Assembly (NCBI RefSeq): GCF_963678635.1
Contig: NC_087062.1
Location: 24,138,177-24,202,176 of the forward strand
Origin: Symsagittifera roscoffensis
Taxonomy: Eukaryota; Xenacoelomorpha; Acoela; Convolutidae
DNA length: 64,000 nucleotides
Reading direction: 5' to 3'
Part shown: positions 37,640 to 51,400 of the stretch, piece by piece
Position numbering within the stretch: position 1 is the stretch's first letter
Layout: the number at the start of each line of letters is the position of its first letter
Notes under the pieces: generated by a model
The model's input: the letters and a program-made list of their open reading frames with translations, nothing else
Told to the model about the DNA's origin: nothing
Databases searched by the model: none
Program-made: the position numbers and the translations under genes

Positions 37640-40540
37640 TTTGAACTAAATGATGACACCTTTTCCCAAATGATTTGGTTTCGCGACTTCTTTTCTTGAT
37701 GATTTCAGATCTGAGGTTTTATAGTTTTTTTGAATGTAAGTAAGTAGTGATCCAATTTGTTCAGGTTTGAAGTAAATGATGACATCTTTCCCCAAATGAT
37801 ATGGCTTCGCGACGTCTGCCCATGATTATTTCAGAATCTGAGCTTTTATAGTTCGCTTGATTATATGTTTGTACTGATTCAAATTTGTTCTTATTTGATC
37901 GAAATGACACATTTCTGCAAATGATTGGGTTTCGCGACTTCTGTCCTTAATTGTTTCAGAATCTCGAGGTTTTTTAATAGTTTGTTTGATTTTATGTATG
38001 TACTGATGCAATGTGCTCATGTTTGATCTAAATGATGAGACATATCCCTAATTGATGTGGTTTTGCGACTTCTGCCCGTGATTTTTCCAGAAACAGGTTT
38101 TGTATTGATTTTTTGATTGTATGTTTGTACTGACTCAAATTTGTTCACTTTTGATCTTAATGATGACACCATTCCCCGAATGATTTGGTTTCGCGACTTT
38201 TATCTATGATTTATGTGAAGTGAATGTCTATTGGTTTTAAGATTTCGAATGGTACTAATCTTTTCGTTTTAGGGCGGTTTTGAAATATGGCGATTTTGTT
38301 CAAACTAAAATCTTTTTCTTGCGAATGCTTTTCCATTCACTGATTAGTTCTTTACATTCATCCTAATTTCGACTTCTTTCCTCAATTGATTTGGTTAGCG
38401 AATCGGCCCATTTGATTTTTTAAATCTTTGAACTAAATGATGACACCTTTCCCCAAATGATTTGGTTTCGCGACTTCTGCCCATGATTATTTCAGAATCT
38501 GAGCTTTTATAGTTCGCTTGGTTGTATGTTTGTACTGATTCAAATTTGTTCTTATTTGATCGAAATGACACATTTCTGGAAATAATTTGTTTTCGCGTCT
38601 TCTTTCCTTGATGATTTCAGATCTGAGGTTTTATAGTTTTTTTGAATGTAAGTATGTAGTGATCCAATTTGTTCAGGTTTGAAGTAAATGATGACACCTT
38701 TCCCCAAATGATATGGCTTCGCGACGTCTGCCCATGATTATTTCAGAATCTGAGCTTTTATAATTCGCTTGATTATATGTTTGTACTGATTCAAATTTGT
38801 TCTTATTTGATCTAAATGACACATTTCTGCAAATGATTGGGTTTCGCGACTTCTGTCCTTGATTGTTTCAGAATCTCAAGGTTTTTTAATAGTTTGTTTG
38901 ATTTTATGTATGTACTGATGCAATTTGCTCATGTTTGATCTAAATGATGAGACATATCCCTAATTGATGTGGTTTTGCGACTTCTGCCCGTGATTTTTCC
39001 AGAAACAGGTTTTGTATTGTTTTTTTGATTGTATGTTTGTACTGACTCAAATTTGTTCACTTTTGATCTTAATGATGACACCATTCCCCGAATGATTTGG
39101 TTTCGCGACTTTTATCTATGATGTAAGTGAAGTGAATGTCTATTGGTTTTAAGATTTCGAATGGTACCAATCTTTTCGTTTTAGGGCGGTTTTGAAATAT
39201 GGCGATTTTGTTCAAACTAAAATCTTCTTTTTGCGAATGCTTTTCCATTCACTTATTAGTTCTTTACATTCATCCTAATTTCGACTTCTTTCCTCAATTG
39301 ATTTGGTTAGCGAATCGGCCCATTTGATTTTTTAAATCTTTGAACTAAATAATGACACCTTTCCCCAAATGATTTGGTTTCGCGACTTCTGCCCATGATT
39401 ATTTCAGAATCTGAGCTTTTATAGTTCGCTTGATTGTATGTTTGTACTGATTCAAATTTGTTCTTATTTGATCGAAATGACACATTTCTGGAAATAATTT
39501 GTTTTCGCGTCTTCTTTCCTTGATGATTTCAGATCTGAGGTTTTATAGTTTTTTTGAATGTAAGTAAGTAGTGATCCAATTTGTTCAGGTTTGAAGTAAA
39601 TGATGACATCTTTCCCCAAATGATATGGCTTCGCGACGTCTGCCCATGATTATTTCAGAATCTGAGCTTTTATAGTTCGCTTGATTATATGTTTGTACTG
39701 ATTCAAATTTGTTCTTATTTGATCGAAATGACACATTTCTGCAAATGATTGGGTTTCGCGACTTCTGTCCTTAATTGTTTCAGAATCTCGAGGTTTTTTA
39801 ATAGTTTGTTTGATTTTATGTATGTACTGATGCAATTTGCTCATGTTTGATCTAAATGATGAGACATATCCCTAATTGATGTGGTTTTGCGACTTCTGCC
39901 CGTGATTTTTCCAGAAACAGGTTTTGTATTGTTTTTTTGATTGTATGTTTGTACTGACTCAAATTTGTTCACTTTTGATCTTAATGATGACACCATTCCC
40001 CGAATGATTTGGTTTCGCGACTTTTATCTATGATTTATGTGAAGTGAATGTCTATTGGTTTTAAGATTTCGAATGGTACTAATCTTTTCGTTTTAGGGCG
40101 GTTTTGAAATATGGCGATTTTGTTCAAACTAAAATATTTTTCTTGCGAATGCTTTTCCATTCACTGATTAGTTCTTTACATTCATCCTAATTTCGACTTC
40201 TTTCCTCAATTGATTTGGTTAGCGAATCGGCCCATTTGATTTTTTAAATCTTTGAACTAAATGATGACACCTTTCCCCAAATGATTTGGTTTCGCGACTT
40301 CTGCCCATGATTATTTCAGAATCTGAGCTTTTATAGTTCGCTTGATTGTATGTTTGTACTGATTCAAATTTGTTCTTATTTGATCGAAATGACAATTTCT
40401 GGAAATAATTTGTTTTCGCGTCTTCTTTCCTTGATGATTTCAGATCTGAGGTTTTATAGTTTTTTTGAATGTAAGTATGTAGTGATCCAATTTGTTCAGG
40501 TTTGAAGTAAATGATGACACCTTTCCCCAAATGATATGGC
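37640..40540 (+). repeat. 912-bp unit, about 3 copies
   Basis: GACTTTTATCTATGATNTA falls at 38195, 39107 and 40019, exactly 912 apart. The first copy is somewhat more diverged upstream. Units share GATTTGGTTAGCGAATCGGC and GATATGGCTTCGCGACGTCT, not seen in the left half of the array. Confidence 0.92.
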
Positions 40541-42983
40541 TTCGCGACGTCTGCCCATGATTATTTCAGAATCTGAGCTTTTATAGTTCGCTTGATTGAA
40601 TGTATGTGCTGATCCAATTTGTTCATGTTTGATCTAAATGATGACACTTTTCCCTAATTGATTTGGTTTTGCGACTTCTGCCCGTCTTTTTTTCAGAAAC
40701 TGAGGTAATGTTTTGTTTGTTTAATTCTATTTTTGTACTGGCTCAATTTTGTGAATGTTTGATTGGAATGACACAATTCTGCAAGTGATTTGGTTTCGCG
40801 ACTTCTGTCGTTGATTATTTCAGAATCTCGAGGTTTTTTTTAGTTTGCTTGATTGTATAGATGTACTGATCCAATTTGTCCATATTTCATTTAAATGATG
40901 GCACCTTTCCCTAAGTGGTTTGGTTTTGCGTCTTCTGCGCGTCATTTTTTCAGAAGTTGAGGTTTTGTATTGTTTGTTTGATTGTATATTTGTACTGATT
41001 CAAGTTTGTTCAGTTTTGATCTAAATGATGCCACCTTTCCCCGAATGGTTTGCCTGCTTTTTCAAAGTGATAACACCTTTGCCTTAATGATTTGGTTTCG
41101 CGACTTTTTCCCGTGATAATTTTACAAACTGAGTTTGTTTTAGTTTTCTGATAATTCTTTTTTCTAATTCGAATTTCCCAGTCTTTTTTTGGTACATCAG
41201 ATACATTTCCCCAGCTGAATTTCACTGGATTACAAGGAGAGTTATTGAATTATTTCAATTGTTTTTCTACGAGTTCGGTTTTGCGTCGCGCTTTTGTGAG
41301 TTTAATACTTCCAAGCCAATTTTATCGTTTCGATGCGGTTTTGAATTATGACGATTTTGTTCAAATGAAAATCTTTTTCTTGCAAAAGCTTTTTCATTGA
41401 CTGATGTTTTCATTTTATACATCTAGATCATATTTATTTCCCAATTGATTTGGATAGTGATTTTGCCCATGTTATGTTGAGAACTTGAATTTAGTTTTAT
41501 TGATTTCATTTGAGTTGATTTGAGTTTTCACATGTTTGACCTAAATGATGACACCTTTCCCCAAATGATTTGGTTTCGCGACTTCTGCGCATGATTATTT
41601 CAGAATCTGAGCTTTTATAGTTCGCTTGATTGTATGTTTGTACTGATTCAAATATGTTCTTAATTGATCGAAATGACACATTTCTGCAAATGATTTGTTT
41701 TCGCCTCTTCTGTCCTTGATGATTTCAGAATCTGAGGTTTTATAGTTTGTTTGAATGTAAGTATGTACTGATCCAATTTGTTCAGGTTAGAAGTAAATGT
41801 TGGCACCTTTCCTCAAATGACATGGTTTCGCGACTTCTGCCCATGATTATTTCAGAATCTGAGCTTTTATAGTTTGTTTGATTGTATGTATGTACTGATC
41901 CAATTTGTTCATGTTTGATCTTAATGATGACACCTTTCCCTAATTGATTTGGTTTTGCGACTTCTGCGCGTCTTTTTTTCAGAAACTGAGGTTATGTTTT
42001 GTTTGTTTAATTGTATATTTGTACTGATTCAATTTTGTGCATGTTTGATTGAAATGACACAATTCTGCAAATGATTTGGTTTCGCGATTTCTGTCGTTGA
42101 TTATTTCAGAGTCTCGAGGTTTTTTTTAATTTGCTTGAGTGTATGGATGTACTGATCCAATTTGTCCATGTTTGATCTAAATGCTGGCACCTTTCCCTGA
42201 GTGATTTGGTTTTGCGTCTTCTGCCCCTCATTTTTTCAGAAACAGGTTTTGTATTGTTTCTTTGATTTGTATGTTTGTACTGATTCAAATTTGTTCAAGT
42301 TTGATCTTAATGATGACACCATTCCCCGAATGATTTGGTTTCGCGACTTTTATCTATGATTTATGTGAAGTGAATGTCTATTGGTTTTAAGGTTTCGAAT
42401 GGTACCAATCTTTTCGTTTTAGGGCGGTTTTGAAATATGGCGATTTTGTTCAAACTAAAATCTTTTTCTTGCGAATGCTTTTCCATTCACTGATTAGTTC
42501 TTTACATTCATCCTAATCTCGACTTCTTTCCTCAATTGATTTGGTTAGCGAATCGGCCCATTTGATTTTTTAAATCTTTGAACTAAATGATGACACCTTT
42601 CCCCAAATGATTTGGTTTCGCGACTTCTGTCGTTGATCATTTCAGAGTCTCGAGGTTTTTTTAGTTTGCTTGATCGTATGGATGTACTGATCCAATTTGT
42701 TCATTTTTGATCTTAATGATGACACCGTTCCCTGAATGATTTGGTTTCGCGACTTCTATCTATGATTCATGTGAAGTGAATGTCGTTTGGTTTTAAGGAT
42801 TCTAATGGTACCAATCTTTTCGTTTTAGGGCGGTTTTGATATATGGCGATTTTGTTCAAACCAAAATTTTTTTCTTGCGAATGCTTTTCCATTCACTGAT
42901 TAGTTCTTTACATTCATCCTTATCTCGACTTCTTTCCTCAATTGATTTGGTTAGCGAATCGGCCCATTTGATTTTTCAAATCT
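40541..42983 (+). repeat. Irregular satellite segment
   Basis: Mixed monomers, including a diverged block at 41,050-41,530 (GGTACATCAGATACATTTCC, GCGTCGCGCTTTTGTGAG) that becomes part of the 1,406-bp unit further right. A 912-type phrase (GACTTTTATCTATGA) reappears near 42,345. Confidence 0.7.
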
Positions 42984-45795
42984 TTGAACTAAATGATGAC
43001 ACCTTTCCCCAAATGATTTGGTTTCGCGACTTCTGCCCATGATTATTTCAGAATCTGAGCTTTTATAGTTCGCTTGATTGTATGTTTGTACTGATTCAAA
43101 TTTGTTCTTATTTGATCGAAATGACACATTTCTGGAAATAATTTGTTTTCGCGTCTTCTTTCCTTGATGATTTCAGATTCTGAGGTTTTATAGTTTATTT
43201 GAATGTAAGTATGTAGTGATCCAATTTGTTCAGGTTTGAAGTAAATGATGACACTTTTCCCCAAATGATATGGCTTCGCGACGTCTGCCCATGATTATTT
43301 CAGAATTTGCGCTTTTATAGTTTGTTTGATTGAATGTATGTACTGATCCAATTTGTCCATGTTTCATTTAAATGATGGCACCTTTCCCTAAGTGGTTTGG
43401 TTTTGCGTCTTCTGCCCGTCATTTTTTCAGAAGTTGAGGTTTTATATTGTTTGTTTGATTGTATATTTATACTGATTCAAGTTTGTTCAGTTTTGATCTA
43501 AATGATGCCACCTTTCCCCGAATGGTTTGCCTGCTTTTCAAAGTGATAACACCTCTGCCTTAATGATTTGGTTTCGCGACTTTTTCCCGCGATAACTTTA
43601 CAACTGAGTTTGTTTTAGTTTTCTGATAATTCTTTTTTCTAATTTGAATTTCCCAGTCTTTTTTTGGTACATCAGATACATTTCCTCAGCTGAGTTTTAC
43701 TGGATTACAAGGAGAGTTATTGAATTATTTCGATTGTTTTTCTACGAGTTCGGTTTTGCGTCGCGCTTTTGTGAGTTTAATACTTCCAAGCCAATTTTAT
43801 CGTTTCGATGCGGTTTTGAATTATGACGATTTTGTTCAAATGAAAATCTTTTTCTTGCAAAAGCTTTTTCATTAACTGATGTGTTCATTTTATACATCTA
43901 GATCATATTTATTTCCCAATTGGTTTGGATAGTGACTTTGCCCATGTTATGTTGAGAACTTGAATTTAATTTTATTGATTTCATTTGAGTTGATTTGAGT
44001 TTTCACATGTTTGACCTAAATGATGACACCTTTCCCCAAATGATTTGGTTTCGCGACTTCTGCGCATGATTATTTCAGAATCTGAGCTTTTATAGTTCGC
44101 TTGATTGTATGTTTGTACTGATTCAAATATGTTCTTAATTGATCGAAATGACACATTTCTGCGAATGATTTGTTTTCGCGTCTTCTGTCCTTGATGATTT
44201 CAGAATCTGAGGTTTTATAGTTTGTTTGAATGTAAGTATATAGTGATCCAATTTGTTCAGGTTTGATCTAAATGATGACACCTTTCCCCAAATGATATGG
44301 CTTTGCGACGTCTGCCCATGATTATTTCAGAATCTGAGCTTTTATAGTTTTTTTGATTGAATGTATGTACTGATCCAATTTGTTCATGTTTGAACTAAAT
44401 GATGACACCTTTCCCCAAATGATTTGGTTTCGCGACTTCTGCCCATGATTATTTCAGAATCTGAGCTTTTATAGTTCGCTTGATTGTATGTTTGTACTGA
44501 TTCAAATTTGTTCTTATTTGATCGAAATGACACATTTCTGGAAATAATTTGTTTTCGCGTCTTCTTTCCTTGATGATTTCAGATTCTGAGGTTTTATAGT
44601 TTATTTGAATGTAAGTATGTAGTGATCCAATTTGTTCAGGTTTGAAGTAAATGATGACACTTTTCCCCAAATGATATGGCTTCGCGACGTCTGCCCATGA
44701 TTATTTCAGAATTTGCGCTTTTATAGTTTGTTTGATTGAATGTATGTACTGATCCAATTTGTCCATGTTTCATTTAAATGATGGCACCTTTCCCTAAGTG
44801 GTTTGGTTTTGCGTCTTCTGCCCGTCATTTTTTCAGAAGTTGAGGTTTTATATTGTTTGTTTGATTGTATATTTATACTGATTCAAGTTTGTTCAGTTTT
44901 GATCTAAATGATGCCACCTTTCCCCGAATGGTTTGCCTGCTTTTCAAAGTGATAACACCTCTGCCTTAATGATTTGGTTTCGCGACTTTTTCCCGCGATA
45001 ACTTTACAACTGAGTTTGTTTTAGTTTTCTGATAATTCTTTTTTCTAATTTGAATTTCCCAGTCTTTTTTTGGTACATCAGATACATTTCCTCAGCTGAG
45101 TTTTACTGGATTACAAGGAGAGTTATTGAATTATTTCGATTGTTTTTCTACGAGTTCGGTTTTGCGTCGCGCTTTTGTGAGTTTAATACTTCCAAGCCAA
45201 TTTTATCGTTTCGATGCGGTTTTGAATTATGACGATTTTGTTCAAATGAAAATCTTTTTCTTGCAAAAGCTTTTTCATTAACTGATGTGTTCATTTTATA
45301 CATCTAGATCATATTTATTTCCCAATTGGTTTGGATAGTGACTTTGCCCATGTTATGTTGAGAACTTGAATTTAATTTTATTGATTTCATTTGAGTTGAT
45401 TTGAGTTTTCACATGTTTGACCTAAATGATGACACCTTTCCCCAAATGATTTGGTTTCGCGACTTCTGCGCATGATTATTTCAGAATCTGAGCTTTTATA
45501 GTTCGCTTGATTGTATGTTTGTACTGATTCAAATATGTTCTTAATTGATCGAAATGACACATTTCTGCGAATGATTTGTTTTCGCGTCTTCTGTCCTTGA
45601 TGATTTCAGAATCTGAGGTTTTATAGTTTGTTTGAATGTAAGTATATAGTGATCCAATTTGTTCAGGTTTGATCTAAATGATGACACCTTTCCCCAAATG
45701 ATATGGCTTTGCGACGTCTGCCCATGATTATTTCAGAATCTGAGCTTTTATAGTTTTTTTGATTGAATGTATGTACTGATCCAATTTGTTCATGT
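42984..45795 (+). repeat. 1,406-bp tandem duplication, 2 near-identical copies
   Basis: TTTGAACTAAATGATGACAC occurs at about 42984 and 44390. All stretches I compared, for example 43,043-43,264 with 44,449-44,670 and 43,644-43,826 with 45,050-45,232, encode the same conceptual translation. Such identity means a very recent duplication or gene conversion. Confidence 0.93.
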
Positions 45796-48405
45796 TTGAT
45801 CTAAATGATGCCACCTTTCCCCGAATGGTTTGCCTGCTTTTTCAAAGTGATAACACCTTTGCCTTAATGATTTGGTTTCGCGACTTTTTCCCGTGATAAC
45901 TTTACAAACTGAGTTTGTTTTGTTTTTTCTGATAATTCTTTTTTTTAATTCGAATTTCCCAGTCTTTTTTTGGTACATCAGATACATTTCCCCAGCTGAA
46001 TTTTACTGGATTACAAGGAGAGTTATTGAATTATTTCGATTGTTTTTCTATCGTTTCGATGCGGGTTTGAATTATGACGATTTTGTTCAAATGAAAATCT
46101 TTTTCTTGCAAAAGCTTTTTCATTGACTGATGTGTTCATTTTATACATCTAGATCATATTTATTTCCCAATTGGTTTGGATAGTGACTTTGCCCATGTTG
46201 AGAACTTGAATTTAATTTTATTGATTTCATTTGAGTTGATTTGAGTTTTCACATGTTTGACCTAAATGATGACACCTTTCCCCAAATGATTTGGTTTCGC
46301 GACTTCTGCGCATGATTATTTCAGAATCTGAGCTTTTATAGTTCGCTTGATTGTATGTTTGTACTGATTCAAATATGTTCTTAATTGATCGAAATGACAC
46401 ATTTCTGCAAATGATTTGTTTTTGCGTCTTCTGTCCTTGATGATTTCAGAATCTGAGGTTTTATAGTTTGTTTGAATGTAAGTATGTACTGATCCAATTT
46501 GTTCAGGTTTGGAGTAAATGATGGCACCTTTCCCCAAATGATATGGCTTCGCGACGTCTGCCCATGATTATTTCAGAATTTGAGCTTTTATAGTTTGTTT
46601 GATTGAATGTATGTACTGATTCAATTTGTCCATGTTTCATTTAAATGATGGCACCTTTCCCTAAGTGGTTTGGTTTTGCGTCTTCTGCCCGTCATTTTTT
46701 CAGAAGTTAAGGTTTTGTATTGTTTGTTTGATTGTATATTTATACTGATTCAAGTTTGTTCAGTTTTGATCTAAATGATGCCACCTTTCCCCGAATGGTT
46801 TGCCTGCTTTTCAAAGTGATAACACCTCTGCCTTAATGATTTGGTTTCGCGACTTTTTCCCGCGATAACTTTACAAACTGAGTTTGTTTTAGTTTTCTGA
46901 TAATTCTTTTTTCTAATTTGAATTTCCCAGTCTTTTTTTGGTACATCAGATACATTTCCCCAGCTGAGTTTTACTGGATTACAAGGAGAGTTATTGAATT
47001 ATTTCGATTGTTTTTCTACGAGTTCGGTTTTGCGTCGCGCTTTTGTGAGTTTAATACTTCCAAGCCAATTTTATCGTTTCGATGCGGTTTTGAATTATGA
47101 CGATTTTGTTCAAATGAAAATCTTTTTCTTGCAAAAGCTTTTTCATTGACTGATGTGTTCATTTTATACATCTCGATCATGTTTATTTCCCAATTGGTTT
47201 GGATAGTGACTTTGCCCATGTTATGTTGAGAACTTGAATTTAATTTTATTGATTTCATTTGAGTTGATTTGAGTTTTCACATGTTTGACCTAAATGATGA
47301 CACCTTTCCCCAAATGATTTGGTTTCGCGACTTCTGCGCATGATTATTTCAGAATCTGAGCTTTTATAGTTCGCTTGATTGTATGTTTGTACTGATTCAA
47401 ATATGTTCTTAATTGATCGAAATGACACATTTCTGCGAATGATTTGTTTTCGCGTCTTCTGTCCTTGATGATTTCAGAATCTGAGGTTTTATAGTTTGTT
47501 TGAATGTAAGTATATAGTGATCCAATTTGTTCAGGTTTGATCTAAATGATGACACCTTTCCCCAAATGATATGGCTTTGCGACGTCTGCCCATGATTATT
47601 TCAGAATCTGAGCTTTTATAGTTTTTTTGATTGAATGTATGTACTGATCCAATTTGTTCATGTTTGATCTAAATGATGCCACCTTTCCCCGAATGGTTTG
47701 CCTGCTTTTTCAAAGTGATAACACCTTTGCCTTAATGATTTGGTTTCGCGACTTTTTCCCGTGATAACTTTACAAACTGAGTTTGTTTTGTTTTTTCTGA
47801 TAATTCTTTTTTCTAATTCGAATTTCCCAGTCTTTTTTTGGTACATCAGATACATTTCCCCAGCTGAATTTTACTGGATTACAAGGAGAGTTATTGAATT
47901 ATTTCGATTGTTTTTCTATCGTTTCGATGCGGGTTTGAATTATGACGATTTTGTTCAAATGAAAATCTTTTTCTTGCAAAAGCTTTTTCATTGACTGATA
48001 TGTTCATTTTATACATCTAGATCATATTTATTTCCGAATTGGTTTGGATAGTGACTTTGCCCATGTTGAGAACTTGAATTTAATTTTATTGATTTCATTT
48101 GAGTTGATTTGAGTTTTCACATGTTTGACCTAAATGATGACACCTTTCCCCAAATGATTTGGTTTCGCGACTTCTGCGCATGATTATTTCAGAATCTGAG
48201 CTTTTATAGTTAGCTTGATTGTATGTTTGTACTGATTCAAATATGTTCTTAATTGATCGAAAGGACACATTTCTGCAAATGATTTGTTTTCACGTCTTCT
48301 GTCCTTGATGATTTCAGAATCTGAGAATTTATAGTTTGTTTGAATGTAAGTATGTACTGATCCAATTTGTTCAGGTTTGGAGTAAATGATGGCACCTTTC
48401 CTCAA
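45796..48405 (+). repeat. 1,868-bp unit, about 1.4 copies
   Basis: Sequence from about 45,790 recurs at 47,658 (offset 1,868) with a few substitutions and continues in register to at least 48,405. The unit equals a 1,406-like block plus about 462 bp carrying a shortened diverged monomer (TTTTTCTATCGTTTCGATGC joins two parts separated in the 1,406-bp unit). Confidence 0.85.
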
Positions 48406-51400
48406 ATGATATGGTTTCGCGACTTCTGCCCATGATTATTTCAGAATCTGAGCTTTTATAGTTTGTTTGATTGTATGTATGTACTGATCCAATTTGTTCA
48501 TGTTTGATCTTAATGATGACACCTTTCCCTAATTGATTTGGTTTTGCGACTTCTGCGCGTCTTTTTTTCAGAAACTGAGATTATGTTTTGTTTGTTTAAT
48601 TGTATATTTGTACTGATTCAATTTTGTGCATGTTTGATTGAAATGACACAATTCTGCAAATGATTTGGTTTCGCGACTTCTGTCGTTGATTATTTCAGAA
48701 TCTGAGCTTTTATAGTTCGCTTGATTGTATGTTTGTACTGATTCAAATTTGTTCTTATTTGATCGAAATGACACATTTCTGGAAATAATTTGTTTTCGCG
48801 TCTTCTTTCCTTGATGATTTCAGATTCTGAGGTTTTATAGTTTGTTTGAATGGAAGTATGTACTGATCCAATTTGTCCATGTTTGATCTAAATGCTGGCA
48901 CCTTTCCCTAAGTGGTTTGGTTTTGCGTCTTCTGCCCGTCATTTTTTCAGAAACTGGTTTTGTATTGTTTTTTTGATTGTATGTTTGTACTGACTCAAAT
49001 TTGTTCACTTTTGATCTTAATGATGACACCATTCCCCGAATGATTTGGTTTCGCGACTTTTATCTATGATTTATGTGAAGTGAATGTCTATTGGTTTTAA
49101 GGTTTCGAATGGTACCAATCTTTTCGTTTTAGGGCGGTTTTGAAATATGGCGATTTTGTTCAAACTAAAATCTTTTTCTTGCGAATGCTTTTCCATTCAC
49201 TGATTAGTTCTTTACATTCATCCTAATTTCGACTTCTTTCCTCAATTGACTTGGTTAGCGAATCGGCCCATTTGATTTTTTAAATCTTTGAACTAAATGA
49301 TGACACCTTTCCCCAAATGATTTGGTTTCGCGACTTCTGCCCATGATTATTTCAGAATCTGAGCTTTTATAGTTCGCTTGATTGTATGTTTGTACTGATT
49401 CAAATTTGTTCTTATTTGATCGAAATGACACATTTCTGGAAATAATTTGTTTTCGCGTCTTCTTTCCTTGATGATTTCAGATTCTGAGGTTTTATAGTTT
49501 GTTTGAATGTAAGTATGTAGTGATCCAATTTGTTCAGGTTAGAAGTAAATGATGACACCTTTCCCCAAATGATATGGCTTCGCGACGTCTGCCCATGATT
49601 TTTTCAGAATCTGAGTTTTTATAGTTTGTTTGATTGAATGTATGTACTGATCCAATTTGTTCATGTTTGATCTAAATGATGACACTTTTCCCTAATTGAT
49701 TTCTTTTTGCGACTTCTGCCCGTCTTTTTTTCAGAAACTGAGGTTATGTTTTGTTTGTTTAATTCTATATTTGTACTGGCTCATTTTTGTGCATGTTTGA
49801 TTGAAATGACACAATTCTGCAAGTGATTTGGTTTCGCGACTTCTGTCGTTGATTTTTTCAGAATCTCGAGGTTTTTTTTTAGTTTGCTTGATTGTATAGA
49901 TGTACTGATCCAATTTGTCCATGTTTCATTTAAATGATGGTACCTTTCCCTAAGTGGTTTGGTTTTGCGTCTTCTGCCCGTCATTTTTTCAGAAGTTGAG
50001 GTTTTGTATTGTTTGTTTGATTGTATATTTGTACTGATTCAAGTTTGTTCAGTTTTGATCTAAATGATGCCACCTTTCCCCGAATGGTTTGCCTGCTTTT
50101 TCAAAGTGATAACACCTTTGCCTTAATGATTTGGTTTCGCGTCTTGTTCCCGTGATAACTTTACAAATTGAGTTTGTTTTTGTTTTCTGATAAATCTTTT
50201 TTCTAATTTGAATTTCCCAGTCTTTTTTTGGTACATCAGATTCATTTCCCCAGCTGAATTTTACTGGATTACAAGGAGAGTTATTGAATTATTTTGATTG
50301 TTTTTCTACGAGTTCGGTTTTGCGTCGCGCTTTTGTGAGTTTAATACTTCCAAGCCAATTTTATCGTTTCGATGCGGTTTTGAATTATGACGTTTTTGTT
50401 CAAATGAAAATCTTTTTCTTGCAAAAGCTTTTTCATTGACTGAGGTGTTCATTTTATACATCTAGATCATATTTTTTTCCCAATTGGTTTGGATAGTGAC
50501 TTTGCCCATGTTATGTTGAGAACATCATTTGAATTTTATTGATTTCATTTGAGTTGATTTGAGTTTTCACATGTTTGACCTAAATGATGACACCTTTCCC
50601 CAAATGATTTGGTTTCGCGACTTCTGCGCATGATTATTTCAGAATCTGAGCTCTTATAGTTCGCTTGATTGTATGTTTGTACTGATTCAAATATGTTCTT
50701 AATTGATCGAAATGACACATTTCTGCAAATGATTTGTTTTCGCGTCTTCTGTCCTTGATGATTTCAGAATCTGAGGTTTTATAGTTTGTTTGAATGTAAG
50801 TATGTACTGATCCAATTTGTTCAGGTTTGAAGTAAATGATGGCACCTTTCCTCAAATGATATGGTTTCGCGACTTCTGCCCATGATTATTTAAGAATCTG
50901 AGCTTTTATAGTTTGTTTGATTGTATGTATGTACTGATCCAGTTTGTTCATGTTTGATCTTAATGATGACACCTTTCCCTAATTGATTTGGTTTTACGAC
51001 TTCTGCGCGTCTTTTTTCAGAAACTGAGGTTATGTTTTTTTTTGTTTAATTGTATATTTGTACTGATTCAATTTTGTGCATGTTTGATTGAAATGACACA
51101 GTTCTGCAAATGATTTGGTTTCGCGACTTCTGTCGTTGATTATTTCAGAGTCTCGAGGTTTTTTTTTAATTTTGCTTGATTGTATGGATGTACTGATCCA
51201 ATTTGTCCATGTTTGATCTAAATGCTGGCACCTTTCCCTAAGTGATTTGGTTTTGCGTCTTCTGCCCGTCATTTTTTCAGAAGTTGAGGTTTTTGTATTG
51301 TTTGTTTGATTGTATATTTGTACTGATTCAAGTTTGTTCAGTTTTGATCTAAATGATGCCACCTTTCCCCGAATGGTTTGCCAGCTTTTTCAAAGTGATA

